In this document: in pieces, positions 35,205-43,860 of the stretch | How the letters are laid out: each line of letters begins with the position of its first letter | Numbering within the stretch: the first letter of the stretch is position 1 | NCBI GenBank assembly: GCA_027484055.1 | Contig: JAIXQH010000014.1 | Span: 186,001 to 250,000 of the forward strand | Direction of reading: 5' to 3' | Origin: Verrucomicrobiaceae bacterium | Lineage (GTDB): Bacteria > Verrucomicrobiota > Verrucomicrobiia > Verrucomicrobiales > Akkermansiaceae | Length of the DNA: 64,000 nucleotides | Program-made: the position numbers and the translations under genes | Notes under the pieces: generated by a model | Database searches by the model: none | What the model was told of the DNA's origin: nothing | Seen by the model: only the letters and a program-made list of their open reading frames with translations

Positions 35205-36236
35205 ATGATGGAAATCACTCGCCGGTGGTGCGGTTACGTTTGCCCGGATTGTCGGTTTATTTTTCGGGTGCCGAGTGATCATGACGGCCGGGGCATCGTC
35301 TGCCCGAGTTGCCGACGAATGTTGAAAATTCCATCTGCCGCAGACGTCACACCGCCCTTGATGGCGCCGCTGCGGACGGTGGAGGAAGAGCAGTATTCCG
35401 ACGAGGAATTGGAGGCGATGTCGCAGACCAAAGCCGTGTCAGAGCGGACGTCGCCATGGTTGCTCGCGGGGGGAGCGTTGCTCGTGCTCGGCTTGTTTGG
35501 GGTCGGGGCGCAGGTGTTTCTCGCGGGTAAAACTCCGGTGGCCCTTCCGCCGAGCTTACCACCGAGCGTGCCAGTCGCACTGCCAGCGACGACGCTTGAA
35601 GAGCGTGGTGATCTTTCATTAATCGCTGAGCTTACGCCACTTGCAGAAAAATTTCTCACGGCAACCACGGTGGATCAATGCCTGCCACTCATTCGAAATC
35701 CCGAGACCGTCGCCGCACGGATGCGGGCCTACTACCCAAGCGGGGTGATCCCAGCGCTGGGGATGAGTGAATTTAACACCCATGGCGGACTGGCGATGCT
35801 CGAAGGAATGGTGTCGGCCGGCGTGCGGACTCGCGATCAAAACGAAAAGACGATGGCCTTCGTCGCTACGGGTGCTGGATTTAAAATCGACTGGGAGAGC
35901 TGGGTCGGTTGGTCAGAGTTGTCATGGGAGAAGTTCCGCGAGACCAAGCCGGTCCAAGCGAGCCGCTTCCGGGTGAACGTTTATCCGACAGAATATTACA
36001 ATTTCGCCTTCGCCGACGATTTGAAATGGCAGTCCTACCGGCTAGACTCGCCAGACGGCACGCACACGATTTATGGCTACGTGGAAAAGGGCAGCGACCT
36101 AGCGCGGTCGCTTCACCTAGACCAAGACACGAAAATGTCATCCATGATTCTCGCCCTGAAATTCCCGACCGACTCCGACTCGCGGGACCAGGTGGAAATC
36201 GTCCAAGTCGTCGCAGATGGCTGGGTGGAAAAGTAA
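35205..36236 (+). CDS. Zinc-ribbon protein with one membrane helix, function unknown
   Basis: 343 residues from the first of two adjacent ATGs (35205/35208); an earlier in-frame start at 35160 is possible. A short N-terminal zinc ribbon (CPDCRFIFRVPSDHDGRGIVCPSC) is followed by a membrane helix (PWLLAGGALLVLGLFGVGAQVFL) and a Pro-rich linker. The C-terminal ~220 residues form a soluble domain (TTVDQCLPLIRNPETVAARMRAYYP and later LKWQSYRLDSPDGTHTIYGYVE). The layout recalls the zinc-ribbon protein at 18.3 kb. Family not recognised. It ends 3 bases before the next gene. Confidence 0.65.
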   Translation: MMEITRRWCGYVCPDCRFIFRVPSDHDGRGIVCPSCRRMLKIPSAADVTPPLMAPLRTVEEEQYSDEELEAMSQTKAVSERTSPWLLAGGALLVLGLFGVGAQVFLAGKTPVALPPSLPPSVPVALPATTLEERGDLSLIAELTPLAEKFLTATTVDQCLPLIRNPETVAARMRAYYPSGVIPALGMSEFNTHGGLAMLEGMVSAGVRTRDQNEKTMAFVATGAGFKIDWESWVGWSELSWEKFRETKPVQASRFRVNVYPTEYYNFAFADDLKWQSYRLDSPDGTHTIYGYVEKGSDLARSLHLDQDTKMSSMILALKFPTDSDSRDQVEIVQVVADGWVEK

Positions 36237-36239
36237 GCC

Positions 36240-37634
36240 ATGATCGCGACGACCTTAGAAAAAGCCTTCGAGCTGAACATCGATCCTTCAGTTTACGGCA
36301 CCTTCGCCGAGATCGGCGCAGGGCAGGAGACGGCGAACTACTTCTTCCGCGCCACCGGTGCGGCAGGTTTGGTGGCCAAGACCATTTCCGCGTATGATAT
36401 GACGATGAGCGACGCCATTTATGGCCGCGCGGAGCGCTACGTATCGGCGGCCAGGCTCCAGGCGATGCTGCACCATGAGTATGAGATTTTACTCGAACGT
36501 CTCGGCCCGAAGCGGGGGGGCGAGACGACGTTTTTCTCGTTTTGTAACACCGTGCGCGCCCGCGGCTGGAAGGATCATGGCGAGTGTCACGGTTGGCTCG
36601 GGGTGAGATTCCAGATGAAACCCGGTGACCCACCGTCCGACATCATCCTGCATGTGAGACTGCTGGACGTGCGGGCGATCGATCAGATGGAAGCGCTGGG
36701 CACCATCGGCGTGAACTTGATCCATGCCGCCTACCGCCACCGTGGGCATTTGAAAAAATTCGTGGAGTCACTGCTCGACAACTTGGTGCTGGGGCGAGTG
36801 GAGGTGGATTTATTGAAATTTTCCGGTCACGGCTACAGCTTTTTCGACAACCGCCTGTGTGCACTCCAATTGGTGGAAAGCGGCCTGACGGAGGCGACGA
36901 TGTTTCTACCAAGCGGTGAGGTGGTGCAGCCGGCAGAGGCGCTCTATCGGCACCCGGTCTTGTTGCTTCGGGGGAGCTTCGATCCGGTGATGAATGTCCA
37001 CCTCAAGATGCTGGAGCAAGCGCGCCCAGGATTTGTGAAGTCCCTGAGCGAGGAAGATCGGATCTCCGCCATCGAGCTATGTGAAATTTCCGTGGACAAT
37101 CTCCTGCGCGATCGCACGGCGGACCCTGTCGATTTCTTGGACCGCGCAGATGCCCTGCAATCCCTCGGGAAAACGGTGCTGCTTTCTCGTTGTGCTGAGT
37201 TCCACCGCATCGCCGCATTCCTGCATCGCTACACAAGCAAACCGGTCGGTATCATACTCAGTATCGGCTTGCTGAATGAATTGTTTAAGCCGAAGTGGTC
37301 GGAAAATTTAGCGGGTGGCTTGCTGGAATCGTTCGGTCGTTTGTTCAAGAGTGGCGTCACGCTGCATGTGTTCCCATGGAAAAACCGCAAGAGCGGAGAG
37401 TTCGTCACGGCGGAAAACTTCAACGCCCCAGAAGACAGCGTTCACTTGCTGCGGCATTTCCTCGCGACAGGGCGGATCCAAGCCATCCCCTGTGAGGATG
37501 ATCCCTTGCTATCCTTCACCGGCCGGGATCTCTGCCGGATGATTTTAAAAACGACAGACGCGCAAGACTGGCATCGACTGGTGCCGGAAGTCGCATGGAC
37601 CATGGCAGAGCGCCATGCCCGGCTCAGACTCTAA
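36240..37634 (+). CDS. Conserved protein of unknown function (AEIGAGQE family)
   Basis: 464 residues. The N-terminus carries a highly ordered segment, YGTFAEIGAGQETANYFF at about 19-36, then TISAYDMTMSDAIYG, as in a widespread uncharacterised Bacteroidetes/Verrucomicrobia family. Sometimes it is annotated as a nucleotide adenylyltransferase; I cannot support that from motifs. There is no signal peptide or membrane helix, so it is probably cytoplasmic. It follows the zinc-ribbon gene by 3 bases and is probably co-transcribed. The function cannot be assigned. Confidence 0.8.
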   Translation: MIATTLEKAFELNIDPSVYGTFAEIGAGQETANYFFRATGAAGLVAKTISAYDMTMSDAIYGRAERYVSAARLQAMLHHEYEILLERLGPKRGGETTFFSFCNTVRARGWKDHGECHGWLGVRFQMKPGDPPSDIILHVRLLDVRAIDQMEALGTIGVNLIHAAYRHRGHLKKFVESLLDNLVLGRVEVDLLKFSGHGYSFFDNRLCALQLVESGLTEATMFLPSGEVVQPAEALYRHPVLLLRGSFDPVMNVHLKMLEQARPGFVKSLSEEDRISAIELCEISVDNLLRDRTADPVDFLDRADALQSLGKTVLLSRCAEFHRIAAFLHRYTSKPVGIILSIGLLNELFKPKWSENLAGGLLESFGRLFKSGVTLHVFPWKNRKSGEFVTAENFNAPEDSVHLLRHFLATGRIQAIPCEDDPLLSFTGRDLCRMILKTTDAQDWHRLVPEVAWTMAERHARLRL

Positions 37635-37655
37635 GCCCACCAGCCCTCTCACCCG

Positions 37656-38078
37656 TCAGCGGCCTGGGTGATGCGGGATTTTCAACAAATCGAAATCCGC
37701 GCCGCAGTACATGCAGCGGAATTTCTGGGTGGTAATGATCGAAAGCACTGCCGTGACGCCGTGATTCAAAGGGAATAGCCGCTTGGCTGATAAATGGGGG
37801 TGAGCTCCCGAATTCAACAATGGAGTGCCCTTGCAAAGCGGGCAGTAAGCGGACTTCCGCTGAAGGTAGGCGACCACCCAGGTGAAGATGCTGAGTCCCA
37901 AGCCACCGAGTGTGAACATGAGGCCCAGTTCATTCGGTCTAGCCAGCAGGATGACCAGAGCCGTCACGGTCGAGACGAGTGCGAAGTAATGAATGATCGA
38001 GCAGAAAACGGCGATGTTGAAGCGCCGAGTGGTGGGAAGGGCGCGGGCCCGTCTATCCTTAGAAATCTGCTCTGGCAT
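37656..38078 (-). CDS. Small two-helix membrane protein with zinc-ribbon cysteines
   Basis: 140 residues. Two membrane helices near 20-45 and 53-70 are followed by CPLC and CMYC pairs (about 79-82 and 122-125) that could bind zinc. Start is ATG at 38078. It is convergent with the AEIGAGQE-family gene (21-bp gap). Family not recognised. Confidence 0.6.
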   Translation of the reverse strand: MPEQISKDRRARALPTTRRFNIAVFCSIIHYFALVSTVTALVILLARPNELGLMFTLGGLGLSIFTWVVAYLQRKSAYCPLCKGTPLLNSGAHPHLSAKRLFPLNHGVTAVLSIITTQKFRCMYCGADFDLLKIPHHPGR

Positions 38079-38221
38079 ACAATTACGGATACTGAGGACC
38101 GAGCATCAGAAATCAAGCCGCGAATTTCCTGCTGCCAGAAAATGATGGGAAATGACACTCATTTCAGTCTGAGCACTCCGCACTCTTGACCGTGAGGAAC
38201 TGGGGGTTTTACCTCTTACGG

Positions 38222-38932
38222 ATGACACCGCTTTACGAAGGAAAAGCCAAGCGCCTCTGGGCCACTGAGAATCCAGACACCCTGCGCATGGAATTTAAAA
38301 ATGACGCCACCGCCTTCAATGGTGAGAAAAAGGCGAGTTTCGAGAGCAAGGGTCGCCTGAATAACGAGATCAGCACCCTCATTTACGGCTTTCTCGAAAC
38401 AGCAGGCATCCCCACGCATTTCATCCGCCAGATCGACGAGACGAACGTCGAGGTGAAGAAGGTCACCATCCTCATGGTCGAAGTCATCGTCCGGAATTTC
38501 TCCGCAGGCAGCTATTGCAAGCGCACCGGCGTGGAAGAAGGGTTGGCATTTTCCCAACCCATCATTGAGTTCTCCTACAAAAGCGACGAACTCGGCGACC
38601 CACTCATCAATGACGACTACATCCGTGAAATGGGTCTCGCCACCCCGGCAGACCTCGCCCACTTGCGGAAAGCGGCGCTCCAAGTGAATGCCATCCTCAT
38701 CGACTTCTTCGCCAAGTGCGGCCTGAAACTCGTGGATTTCAAACTCGAGTTCGGCCGCCTCGTTTCCGATCCGTCGGTCATCGTCTTAGCCGACGAAATC
38801 AGCCCAGACGGTTGCCGTCTCTGGGATTTGAAAACCGGGGAAAAGATGGATAAAGACCGCTTCCGCCGCGACCTCGGTGGGGTGATGGAAGCTTACGAAG
38901 AAGTGCTCGGGCGCTTGAAATCGAAGGTCTAA
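38222..38932 (+). CDS. purC: Phosphoribosylaminoimidazole-succinocarboxamide synthase
   Basis: 236 residues. It joins aspartate to CAIR in purine biosynthesis, using ATP. The SAICAR synthetase signatures are visible: LYEGKAKRLW at the N-terminus, KNDATAFNGEKK, GIPTHFIRQ, EVIVRNFSAGSYCKR and LADEISPDGCRLWD. It is on the + strand between two minus-strand genes, with no pur gene beside it; purF and purU lie elsewhere in the window. The ATG at 38222 is preferred over an in-frame start at 38186 because YEGKAKRLW normally begins within ten residues of the start. Confidence 0.95.
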   Translation: MTPLYEGKAKRLWATENPDTLRMEFKNDATAFNGEKKASFESKGRLNNEISTLIYGFLETAGIPTHFIRQIDETNVEVKKVTILMVEVIVRNFSAGSYCKRTGVEEGLAFSQPIIEFSYKSDELGDPLINDDYIREMGLATPADLAHLRKAALQVNAILIDFFAKCGLKLVDFKLEFGRLVSDPSVIVLADEISPDGCRLWDLKTGEKMDKDRFRRDLGGVMEAYEEVLGRLKSKV

Positions 38933-38941
38933 GCGCTCAGC

Positions 38942-39838
38942 TCACTTATCCGTCGATTTCGACGGCTTGACCGCCGTCCGCTCGATAAACTCAATGATCA
39001 TACCCGCTACGTCCTTTTTGGACGATTGCTCGATGCCTTCGAGGCCCGGTGAGGAATTCACTTCCATCACCACCGCGCCGTGATTGGAGCGGAGTAAATC
39101 CACACCCGCTACGTTCAGGCCCATCGCCTTGGCCGCACCGATCGCCACGGCGCGCTCTTCTGCGGAAATTTTCACTTTTTCCGAAGATCCGCCGCGGTGT
39201 AAATTCGAGCGGAATTCGCCGGGCGCGCCTTGGCGTTTCATGGCCGCCACGACTTTTCCACCCACCACGATGCAGCGGATGTCGGCACCAGCGGCTTCTT
39301 TGATGAATTCTTGGACGAGGATGTTCGCATTGAGTCCCTTGAACGCCTCAATGACGGATTCCGCCGCATTCGCCGTCTCTGCCAGCACCACACCTACGCC
39401 CTGTGTGCCTTCCAGCAGCTTGATGACGAGTGGCGCACCGCCGCACATTTTGATCAGCTCACCGGTGGCATCGGTGTGGTGGGCGAAGCCGGTCACCGGC
39501 AGGCCGATGCCGCGCTTGGCGAGGATTTGTAGCGAGCGCAGCTTATCCCGCGACCGGGCGATGGCCACGGAGTCGTTCAGCGTGAAGACGTTCATCATTT
39601 CAAACTGCCGGACCACCGCATTTCCATAGAACGTATGGCGCGCGGCGATGCGGGGGATGACGGCATCTGCCAGCAGCTCCTCCCCGTCGACGAAGATCTT
39701 CGGCTTGCGCGAGGTGATGTTCATGTAGCAGCGGAGGTAGTCCACCACTCGCACCTCATGCCCGCGCGCGGCGGCGGCGTTGACGAGCGCGTTCGTGCTG
39801 TAAAGCTTGGGATTCCTAGAAAGGATGAGAATTTTCAT
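38942..39838 (-). CDS. RimK-family ATP-grasp glutamate ligase
   Basis: 298 residues from the ATG at 39838; the leader is CTTTCCCCTTTTCCCCAC with no Shine-Dalgarno. N-terminal [15 protein letters not shown] and the later [57 protein letters not shown] and [13 protein letters not shown] are the ATP-grasp and metal-binding parts of RimK/LysX-like ligases. E. coli RimK adds glutamates to ribosomal protein S6; here the acceptor is unknown. It is convergent with purC (9-bp gap). Confidence 0.9.
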   Translation of the reverse strand: MKILILSRNPKLYSTNALVNAAAARGHEVRVVDYLRCYMNITSRKPKIFVDGEELLADAVIPRIAARHTFYGNAVVRQFEMMNVFTLNDSVAIARSRDKLRSLQILAKRGIGLPVTGFAHHTDATGELIKMCGGAPLVIKLLEGTQGVGVVLAETANAAESVIEAFKGLNANILVQEFIKEAAGADIRCIVVGGKVVAAMKRQGAPGEFRSNLHRGGSSEKVKISAEERAVAIGAAKAMGLNVAGVDLLRSNHGAVVMEVNSSPGLEGIEQSSKKDVAGMIIEFIERTAVKPSKSTDK

Positions 39839-40017
39839 GTGGGGAAAAGGGGAAAGCATCGGACGTGCCGAAATGCTCCTGCGTCCAATAGCGATGCTGT
39901 GCACCGGTCAACCTCAAAAAAGTTACCGAGCGTGCAAGAAAACCTACCGCTCAGAAATGCCTCGTCTCGTAGCCTGCCCGCCCATTATGCTCCGCCGACG
40001 CTGCTACACCGAATTGA

Positions 40018-41022
40018 ATGACGCCACTCCTTGATACTGAGTTTGTTTTCGCCCTGACCAACCCCGGCTCGGAGAAGGCCCTGAAGTTAGAAATCGACCA
40101 TCAATGGCTTGATTGGCGGCTCAGCTACCAGCGGCGTGGCTTTGTGACATTTAAGACAGACGGGAAATTTTCACTGTCCTCTCTGGATCAACCACTTGCC
40201 TGCGCACGCCGCCTCTGCCTGTCACTGGGAAAGGCTGCCACTCGCGAGCAGGCGGTGGCGCTCATCGGGCCAGGGCTGCCGATCCATTTCGCACGCTTTC
40301 ATGAGCGGAAAATGGTCGGTTTGCCTCAGGCAGACCCATCTGCGCGGCCTGCGCTGGGCCAAGTCATCGGCACCGTCGTCGAGTTAAGTCCCACCGAATT
40401 CTGGGCCGGGCTGCACCGGCATGCGCCATTTCTGAGTCCCGATCCCGCAGGTGATTCGGGCACGGAAATGCCGCCGCATTCGCCCTCGCGGGCCTGGCTC
40501 AAGTTGGAGGAAGCGCGGCGATTTTTCGATCTCAAGTTCACCCCGCACGACTGTGTGGTCGAGCTGGGATGCGCGCCGGGTGGGGTGGTGCTCGCTTTGC
40601 TCGACCGGGGCGTGCCGGTCATCGGCGTGGATCCCGCGAAGATGGCGGCGGTGGTGATGGATTCGGCCATCGCTGAGCGCGAAGATGGCAAGCCGGGCCA
40701 GCCTTGGTTTTTCCACAGTCGCAAGCCCGCCGCCCTGACGAGTAAGCGCGACCTCGGCACTGGCGTGACTTGGTTCATGTCTGACATGAACCAGTCCCCA
40801 GAAGTGGTGCTGAAGGAGTGCAGCCGCTTTTGTAAAATGGCCCCCAGCATCCGTGGCGTGCTCATCACCCTGAAGCTCACGGATTTACTCCAAGTCTCGG
40901 AAAAATCCCAGTGGCTCGCTGCACTTTCAGAAATGGGTTTTCATACCGTGCGCCTTCAGCAGCTCAGCGTGCATCATAAGGAGTTCGCGCTGCTCGGCCT
41001 GAAGCCCAGAGGGAAAGACTAA
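40018..41022 (+). CDS. RlmM-like SAM-dependent rRNA 2'-O-methyltransferase (FtsJ fold)
   Basis: 334 residues. An N-terminal RNA-binding (THUMP-like) part precedes the Rossmann methyltransferase domain from about residue 160. SAM motif is VVELGCAPGGVVLALLDRG; the catalytic KDKE set can be placed as K in SRAWLKLEEA, D in WFMSDMN, K in ITLKLTD and a late Glu in KEFALLG. RlmM methylates C2498 of 23S rRNA in E. coli. The final codons read KPRGKD, whereas a duplicate C-terminal piece (KPGLR) sits 10.6 kb downstream next to xseA, so this 3' end was probably replaced by an insertion event. Confidence 0.85.
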   Translation: MTPLLDTEFVFALTNPGSEKALKLEIDHQWLDWRLSYQRRGFVTFKTDGKFSLSSLDQPLACARRLCLSLGKAATREQAVALIGPGLPIHFARFHERKMVGLPQADPSARPALGQVIGTVVELSPTEFWAGLHRHAPFLSPDPAGDSGTEMPPHSPSRAWLKLEEARRFFDLKFTPHDCVVELGCAPGGVVLALLDRGVPVIGVDPAKMAAVVMDSAIAEREDGKPGQPWFFHSRKPAALTSKRDLGTGVTWFMSDMNQSPEVVLKECSRFCKMAPSIRGVLITLKLTDLLQVSEKSQWLAALSEMGFHTVRLQQLSVHHKEFALLGLKPRGKD

Positions 41023-41049
41023 GGGCCTGTCTGACTTAGAAGAATTTCT

Positions 41050-41186
41050 AACCACAGATTAACAGGATGGACGCAGATGAAGAGGATGCGACCTGCTCTG
41101 CGGATGTGGCTTGTCGGCAAGAAATCCGGTTTTGAATTTGGATCTCTTCCTATCCCTATCTGCGTAAATCCTGTTCATCTGTGGTT
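41050..41186. repeat. Imperfect inverted repeat (29-bp arms)
   Basis: Arms at 41050-41078 (starting AACCACAGATTAACAGGA) and 41158-41186 pair with 26 of 29 positions matching. The 79-base spacer has no gene. It sits between the RlmM-like gene and the left boundary repeat of the island, and resembles a MITE or a long transcription hairpin. This sequence type (ACCACAGAT...CAGAT) occurs in intergenic regions of several related phyla, by my recollection. Confidence 0.8.
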
Positions 41187-41212
41187 GCTTCTTCTCTCGC
41201 TTGATCCGCATG

Positions 41213-41262
41213 CGGGCCTGCGCTGATTTTCCCGCTCGAATTCTCACCGCTGCTTGCCACAG
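41213..41262 (+). repeat. Left boundary direct repeat of the RHS island
   Basis: 50 bases starting CGGGCCTGCGCTGATTTTCC, matching 51621-51671 except for an ACC/CCCC difference in the middle. Together the two copies bracket about 10.4 kb. Confidence 0.9.
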
Positions 41263-41535
41263 CCTCATGGGATTTCGCTGCTTCCTCACGGGGACGATCC
41301 CGCAGCTCAAGGGATTCATCTCGCGTCCCATGGGATGGCTTCCCCATAGGAAATGGGGAAATCCCATGACTCCCACCAGCGTCCCCATGCAGTGCGTGCA
41401 CAATCCCATGCCCCGGATGGGTAATCTCGCGTCTCGGGGGGGAAATCCCGCGTCACAGAATGTGATCCCCATGCGGTGCAAGAATTTCCCCATGTGACGA
41501 AAAATGCATCCCATGGCGTAGGAGAATTTCCCCAT
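41263..41535. repeat. 21-bp periodic degenerate tandem array (about 13 units)
   Basis: A hexamer-like core (CCCATG, often preceded by T or C) recurs every 21 bases exactly on the + strand, with 15 variable bases between. Clear consecutive cores begin near 41365, then 41386 and 41407, two decayed units, and near 41470, 41491, 41512 and 41533. In translation this gives a heptad (MGxxxxx) on the minus strand, including units MGKFSYA, MGCIFRH, MGKFLHR and MGITFCD. Some units have lost the core. The array begins where the left boundary repeat ends. It is unlikely to be a real gene: no start signal, odd composition, and it reads open on both strands. Confidence 0.8.
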
Positions 41536-41668
41536 GCGACTCCTCGGCATTCAATTCTGGCAAATTTGTCACCATTTCTAGCAATCCACCGCGCCCATCT
41601 CACCGTGTAGTCGATAAGTCGGATGCTTTTTAACCCGGCATAACCCCATACACAGCAAGGAAACTATC

Positions 41669-42376
41669 ATGAAACGCCAAGCCTACTACCCAAGTCGCAC
41701 AGCCGATCAACTCGTCTGGCTCGAAAACTTCCACAACAAGCTAACTCCCTACCAAGCCACCCTCAGCCTGAGTCCGGCACAAGTCAGTGCTGGCATCGCG
41801 GATGCCCGCTTTCTCATCTATGTCATCGGAACATGGCTGGCCACCGCCCGTCCGTGGTCGCTTTCTTGCACCAAGGCCGCCACAGAAGCCATGACGGGCG
41901 ATGGCTCAACTCTCTGTGTCCTGCCCGTTTTCACGCCACCTGCCCTGCCCGCCGGAGTCGTCCCCGTGAAGACCGGCGCGCTGGACCGCATTTTCACCCT
42001 CGTCGCCACCATCAAGAATTCCGGTGGCTACATCGACACCATCGGGTCCGATCTTGGCATTCTCGGCACCTCTGAATCCACGCCTGACCTCGCCACCGTC
42101 CAGCCAGTCCTCACCGCCACCGTGAATGGCGGCCGGGTGGACATCGGCTGGAGCTGGGAGGGAAATGCCAAATTCCTCGACATGTGCGAACTTCAAGTGG
42201 ATCGCGGCGACGGGAAAGGCTGGGTTATCCTCGCCTTCGACACCACCCCGAACTACACCGACAACGCCGCCCACCCCACCGCACTCACCCGTTGGAAATA
42301 CCGTGCCATCTACCACGTAAACGACAGCCAAACCGGCCTCTGGAGTGCCGAAGCAAGCGTCACAATCGGCGGCTAA
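41669..42376 (+). CDS. Hypothetical protein with C-terminal fibronectin-III-like region
   Basis: 235 residues, no signal peptide. The N-terminal half (YYPSRTADQLVWLENFHNKLTPYQATLSLSPAQV) is helical. The C-terminal ~90 residues look like a beta-sandwich of the fibronectin III kind (VLTATVNGGRVDIGWSWEGNAKFLDMCELQVDRGDGKGW and a late WKYRAIYHVNDSQTGLWSAEASVTI). I recall similar proteins in Verrucomicrobiota, without a defined role. It is followed by a clear terminator at 42405. Confidence 0.75.
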   Translation: MKRQAYYPSRTADQLVWLENFHNKLTPYQATLSLSPAQVSAGIADARFLIYVIGTWLATARPWSLSCTKAATEAMTGDGSTLCVLPVFTPPALPAGVVPVKTGALDRIFTLVATIKNSGGYIDTIGSDLGILGTSESTPDLATVQPVLTATVNGGRVDIGWSWEGNAKFLDMCELQVDRGDGKGWVILAFDTTPNYTDNAAHPTALTRWKYRAIYHVNDSQTGLWSAEASVTIGG

Positions 42377-42404
42377 GCGGTTATAAAACAACTCATGATC
42401 TAAA

Positions 42405-42441
42405 AAATACCCGCACGGTAGTCACCGTGCGGGTATTTTTA
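42405..42441 (+). terminator. Rho-independent terminator after the 235-residue gene
   Basis: A 15-bp stem (AAATACCCGCACGGT at 42405-42419 with its complement at 42424-42438), a 4-base loop and a TTTTT run. Because its stem carries A-rich and T-rich sides it may also end transcripts from the opposite strand, where the XRE gene ends at 42524. Confidence 0.9.
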
Positions 42442-42523
42442 TAAAGATGAAATAGGAACTAGAAACAGCCATCCATAAAATAAGAGAAATCCAAAAGTTA
42501 CAAAACTTTTTGTTGTTTTGTCA

Positions 42524-42799
42524 TCAAACAGCCGTGGGTGGTCTTGAATCCCTTTTCCACTTGGGGAGTTCGTGTGGAACCAACTTTGAAATATCAACTC
42601 GGAGAGCATTGGCTAAAATAACCATTTCAAGATCGGAAACACCTCTCAATCCGGTTTCTATGTGTGAAACAGTTGATCGTCCGATTTCAAAACCAAGAAT
42701 GAAACAACGAGCCGCTAAATCATCCTGAGTAAGTCGCAATTTTACACGAAGCTGCCGTATTTGTGGTCCGATAATATTACGCGCATTCCCTTCAAGCAT
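42524..42799 (-). CDS. XRE-family helix-turn-helix transcriptional regulator
   Basis: 91 residues. The HTH lies at about 14-72: IRQLRVKLRLTQDDLAARCFILGFEIGRSTVSHIETGLRGVSDLEMVILANALRV. This is the Cro/C1-type fold used by phage repressors and many accessory elements. It is divergent from the first secreted protein of the RHS cluster with a 164-base gap, so it may control that cluster or itself. Local DNA is AT-richer than in the housekeeping genes. Confidence 0.9.
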   Translation of the reverse strand: MLEGNARNIIGPQIRQLRVKLRLTQDDLAARCFILGFEIGRSTVSHIETGLRGVSDLEMVILANALRVDISKLVPHELPKWKRDSRPPTAV

Positions 42800-42963
42800 C
42801 TTGTAAGGGATGAAAATAATAAATTCTTCAAATGCGTGGTGGTACGCTAGCCTACTATTTCGCTTGCATTTGAATTGTCTGGATTGGATTCTCTTTGAAA
42901 GAAGCCTTCACAACCTTGAGATGCTCGGCCAAACCTCAGATGACACGTTAACCACCACTTAGT

Positions 42964-43860
42964 ATGAGTAATTCGCAACGTAGCTTACTTTTGACACTGA
43001 TTATTTCCCCGTTTTTTACTCAGTGGTCTGCCTCAGCCGAGCCAATCACCCGCATCCCCGGTGAGATTTCAAATGGCAAGCCGAACGCACCTGCGCCGCG
43101 TCCTGAGCCGTTGGTGTTTAAGGTGAAAAATACCGTCACCCGTCAAATGCAGGTGGAAGAGGCACCGGAAATGGCGGGACTGCCACCAATCAAGGGGAAA
43201 ATCCAGGTGACGGTGCAGCTTGTGGCAGATCCGGGTTTGGTGGATCCTGCGCCACCCTTGCCCGCGATGCCGGTTACTGATCCGGCCGTAATGGCTCGGC
43301 TGGCTGAGTACCGCGCAAAATACCGACTCACAAAAATCGCTTTTGTATCCGCATCAGTTTACGAGCACAAGCGGACATTGATCAGCTGCCATCCGAATGG
43401 GGAGCCATCACATGTCATCACCGCTTGGTCAAATTTGGATTTCAATCACTTATCCGGCTTCAGCCGATTTGAAATCAAAGGGCGTGAAGGAGTCATGCAG
43501 ACGTATGACTTGATGATGGGCATCAGCGACATGCCCGGACCCGCGCGGGTGAAGCGTCTAGTGAAGGCAGGACAAATCGATAAAGCTCCCACGCCGCCGA
43601 ATTTACCGGACTTGGCAGTCGCTGGACCTGCCTTCGTGGTGGTGGAGGGTAATGCCAGCGATCCAGAAGCGATGAATTTGCTACAAGGAATGCACGATCT
43701 CTACCGAAATGAAGGCCCGCGCATGGAAGCAGCCTATCAGGCGAGAATGAAGGCACAGGCGGAACGCAGAGCTTATTTGTTGGCAAACCCACCGAAACCG
43801 GAGGACGTGACGATTCAGTTTTGGAAACGAGATAAACCTACTACGACTCCGAATCCATGA
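42964..43860 (+). CDS. Secreted protein of unknown function, first gene of the RHS cluster
   Basis: 298 residues. Signal peptide to about residue 26 (LLLTLIISPFFTQWSASA). The rest has a Pro-rich stretch (PNAPAPRPEP) and a soluble domain with no recognised family, ending in a Lys/Pro/Thr tail. Its stop overlaps the start of the next secreted gene by 4 bases (ATGA), and the RHS gene follows 8 bases after that. A cluster of three secreted products with this spacing suggests an accessory or chaperone-like role, which is inference. Confidence 0.7.
   Translation: MSNSQRSLLLTLIISPFFTQWSASAEPITRIPGEISNGKPNAPAPRPEPLVFKVKNTVTRQMQVEEAPEMAGLPPIKGKIQVTVQLVADPGLVDPAPPLPAMPVTDPAVMARLAEYRAKYRLTKIAFVSASVYEHKRTLISCHPNGEPSHVITAWSNLDFNHLSGFSRFEIKGREGVMQTYDLMMGISDMPGPARVKRLVKAGQIDKAPTPPNLPDLAVAGPAFVVVEGNASDPEAMNLLQGMHDLYRNEGPRMEAAYQARMKAQAERRAYLLANPPKPEDVTIQFWKRDKPTTTPNP

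Noticed and set aside
41059-41550. Open frame of 163 codons on the minus strand over the 21-bp array (also 98 codons on the plus strand)
   Set aside because: The heptad pattern comes from the 21-bp DNA period, both strands stay open, and there is no start signal or domain. It also runs through the inverted-repeat element. Reported as a repeat instead.
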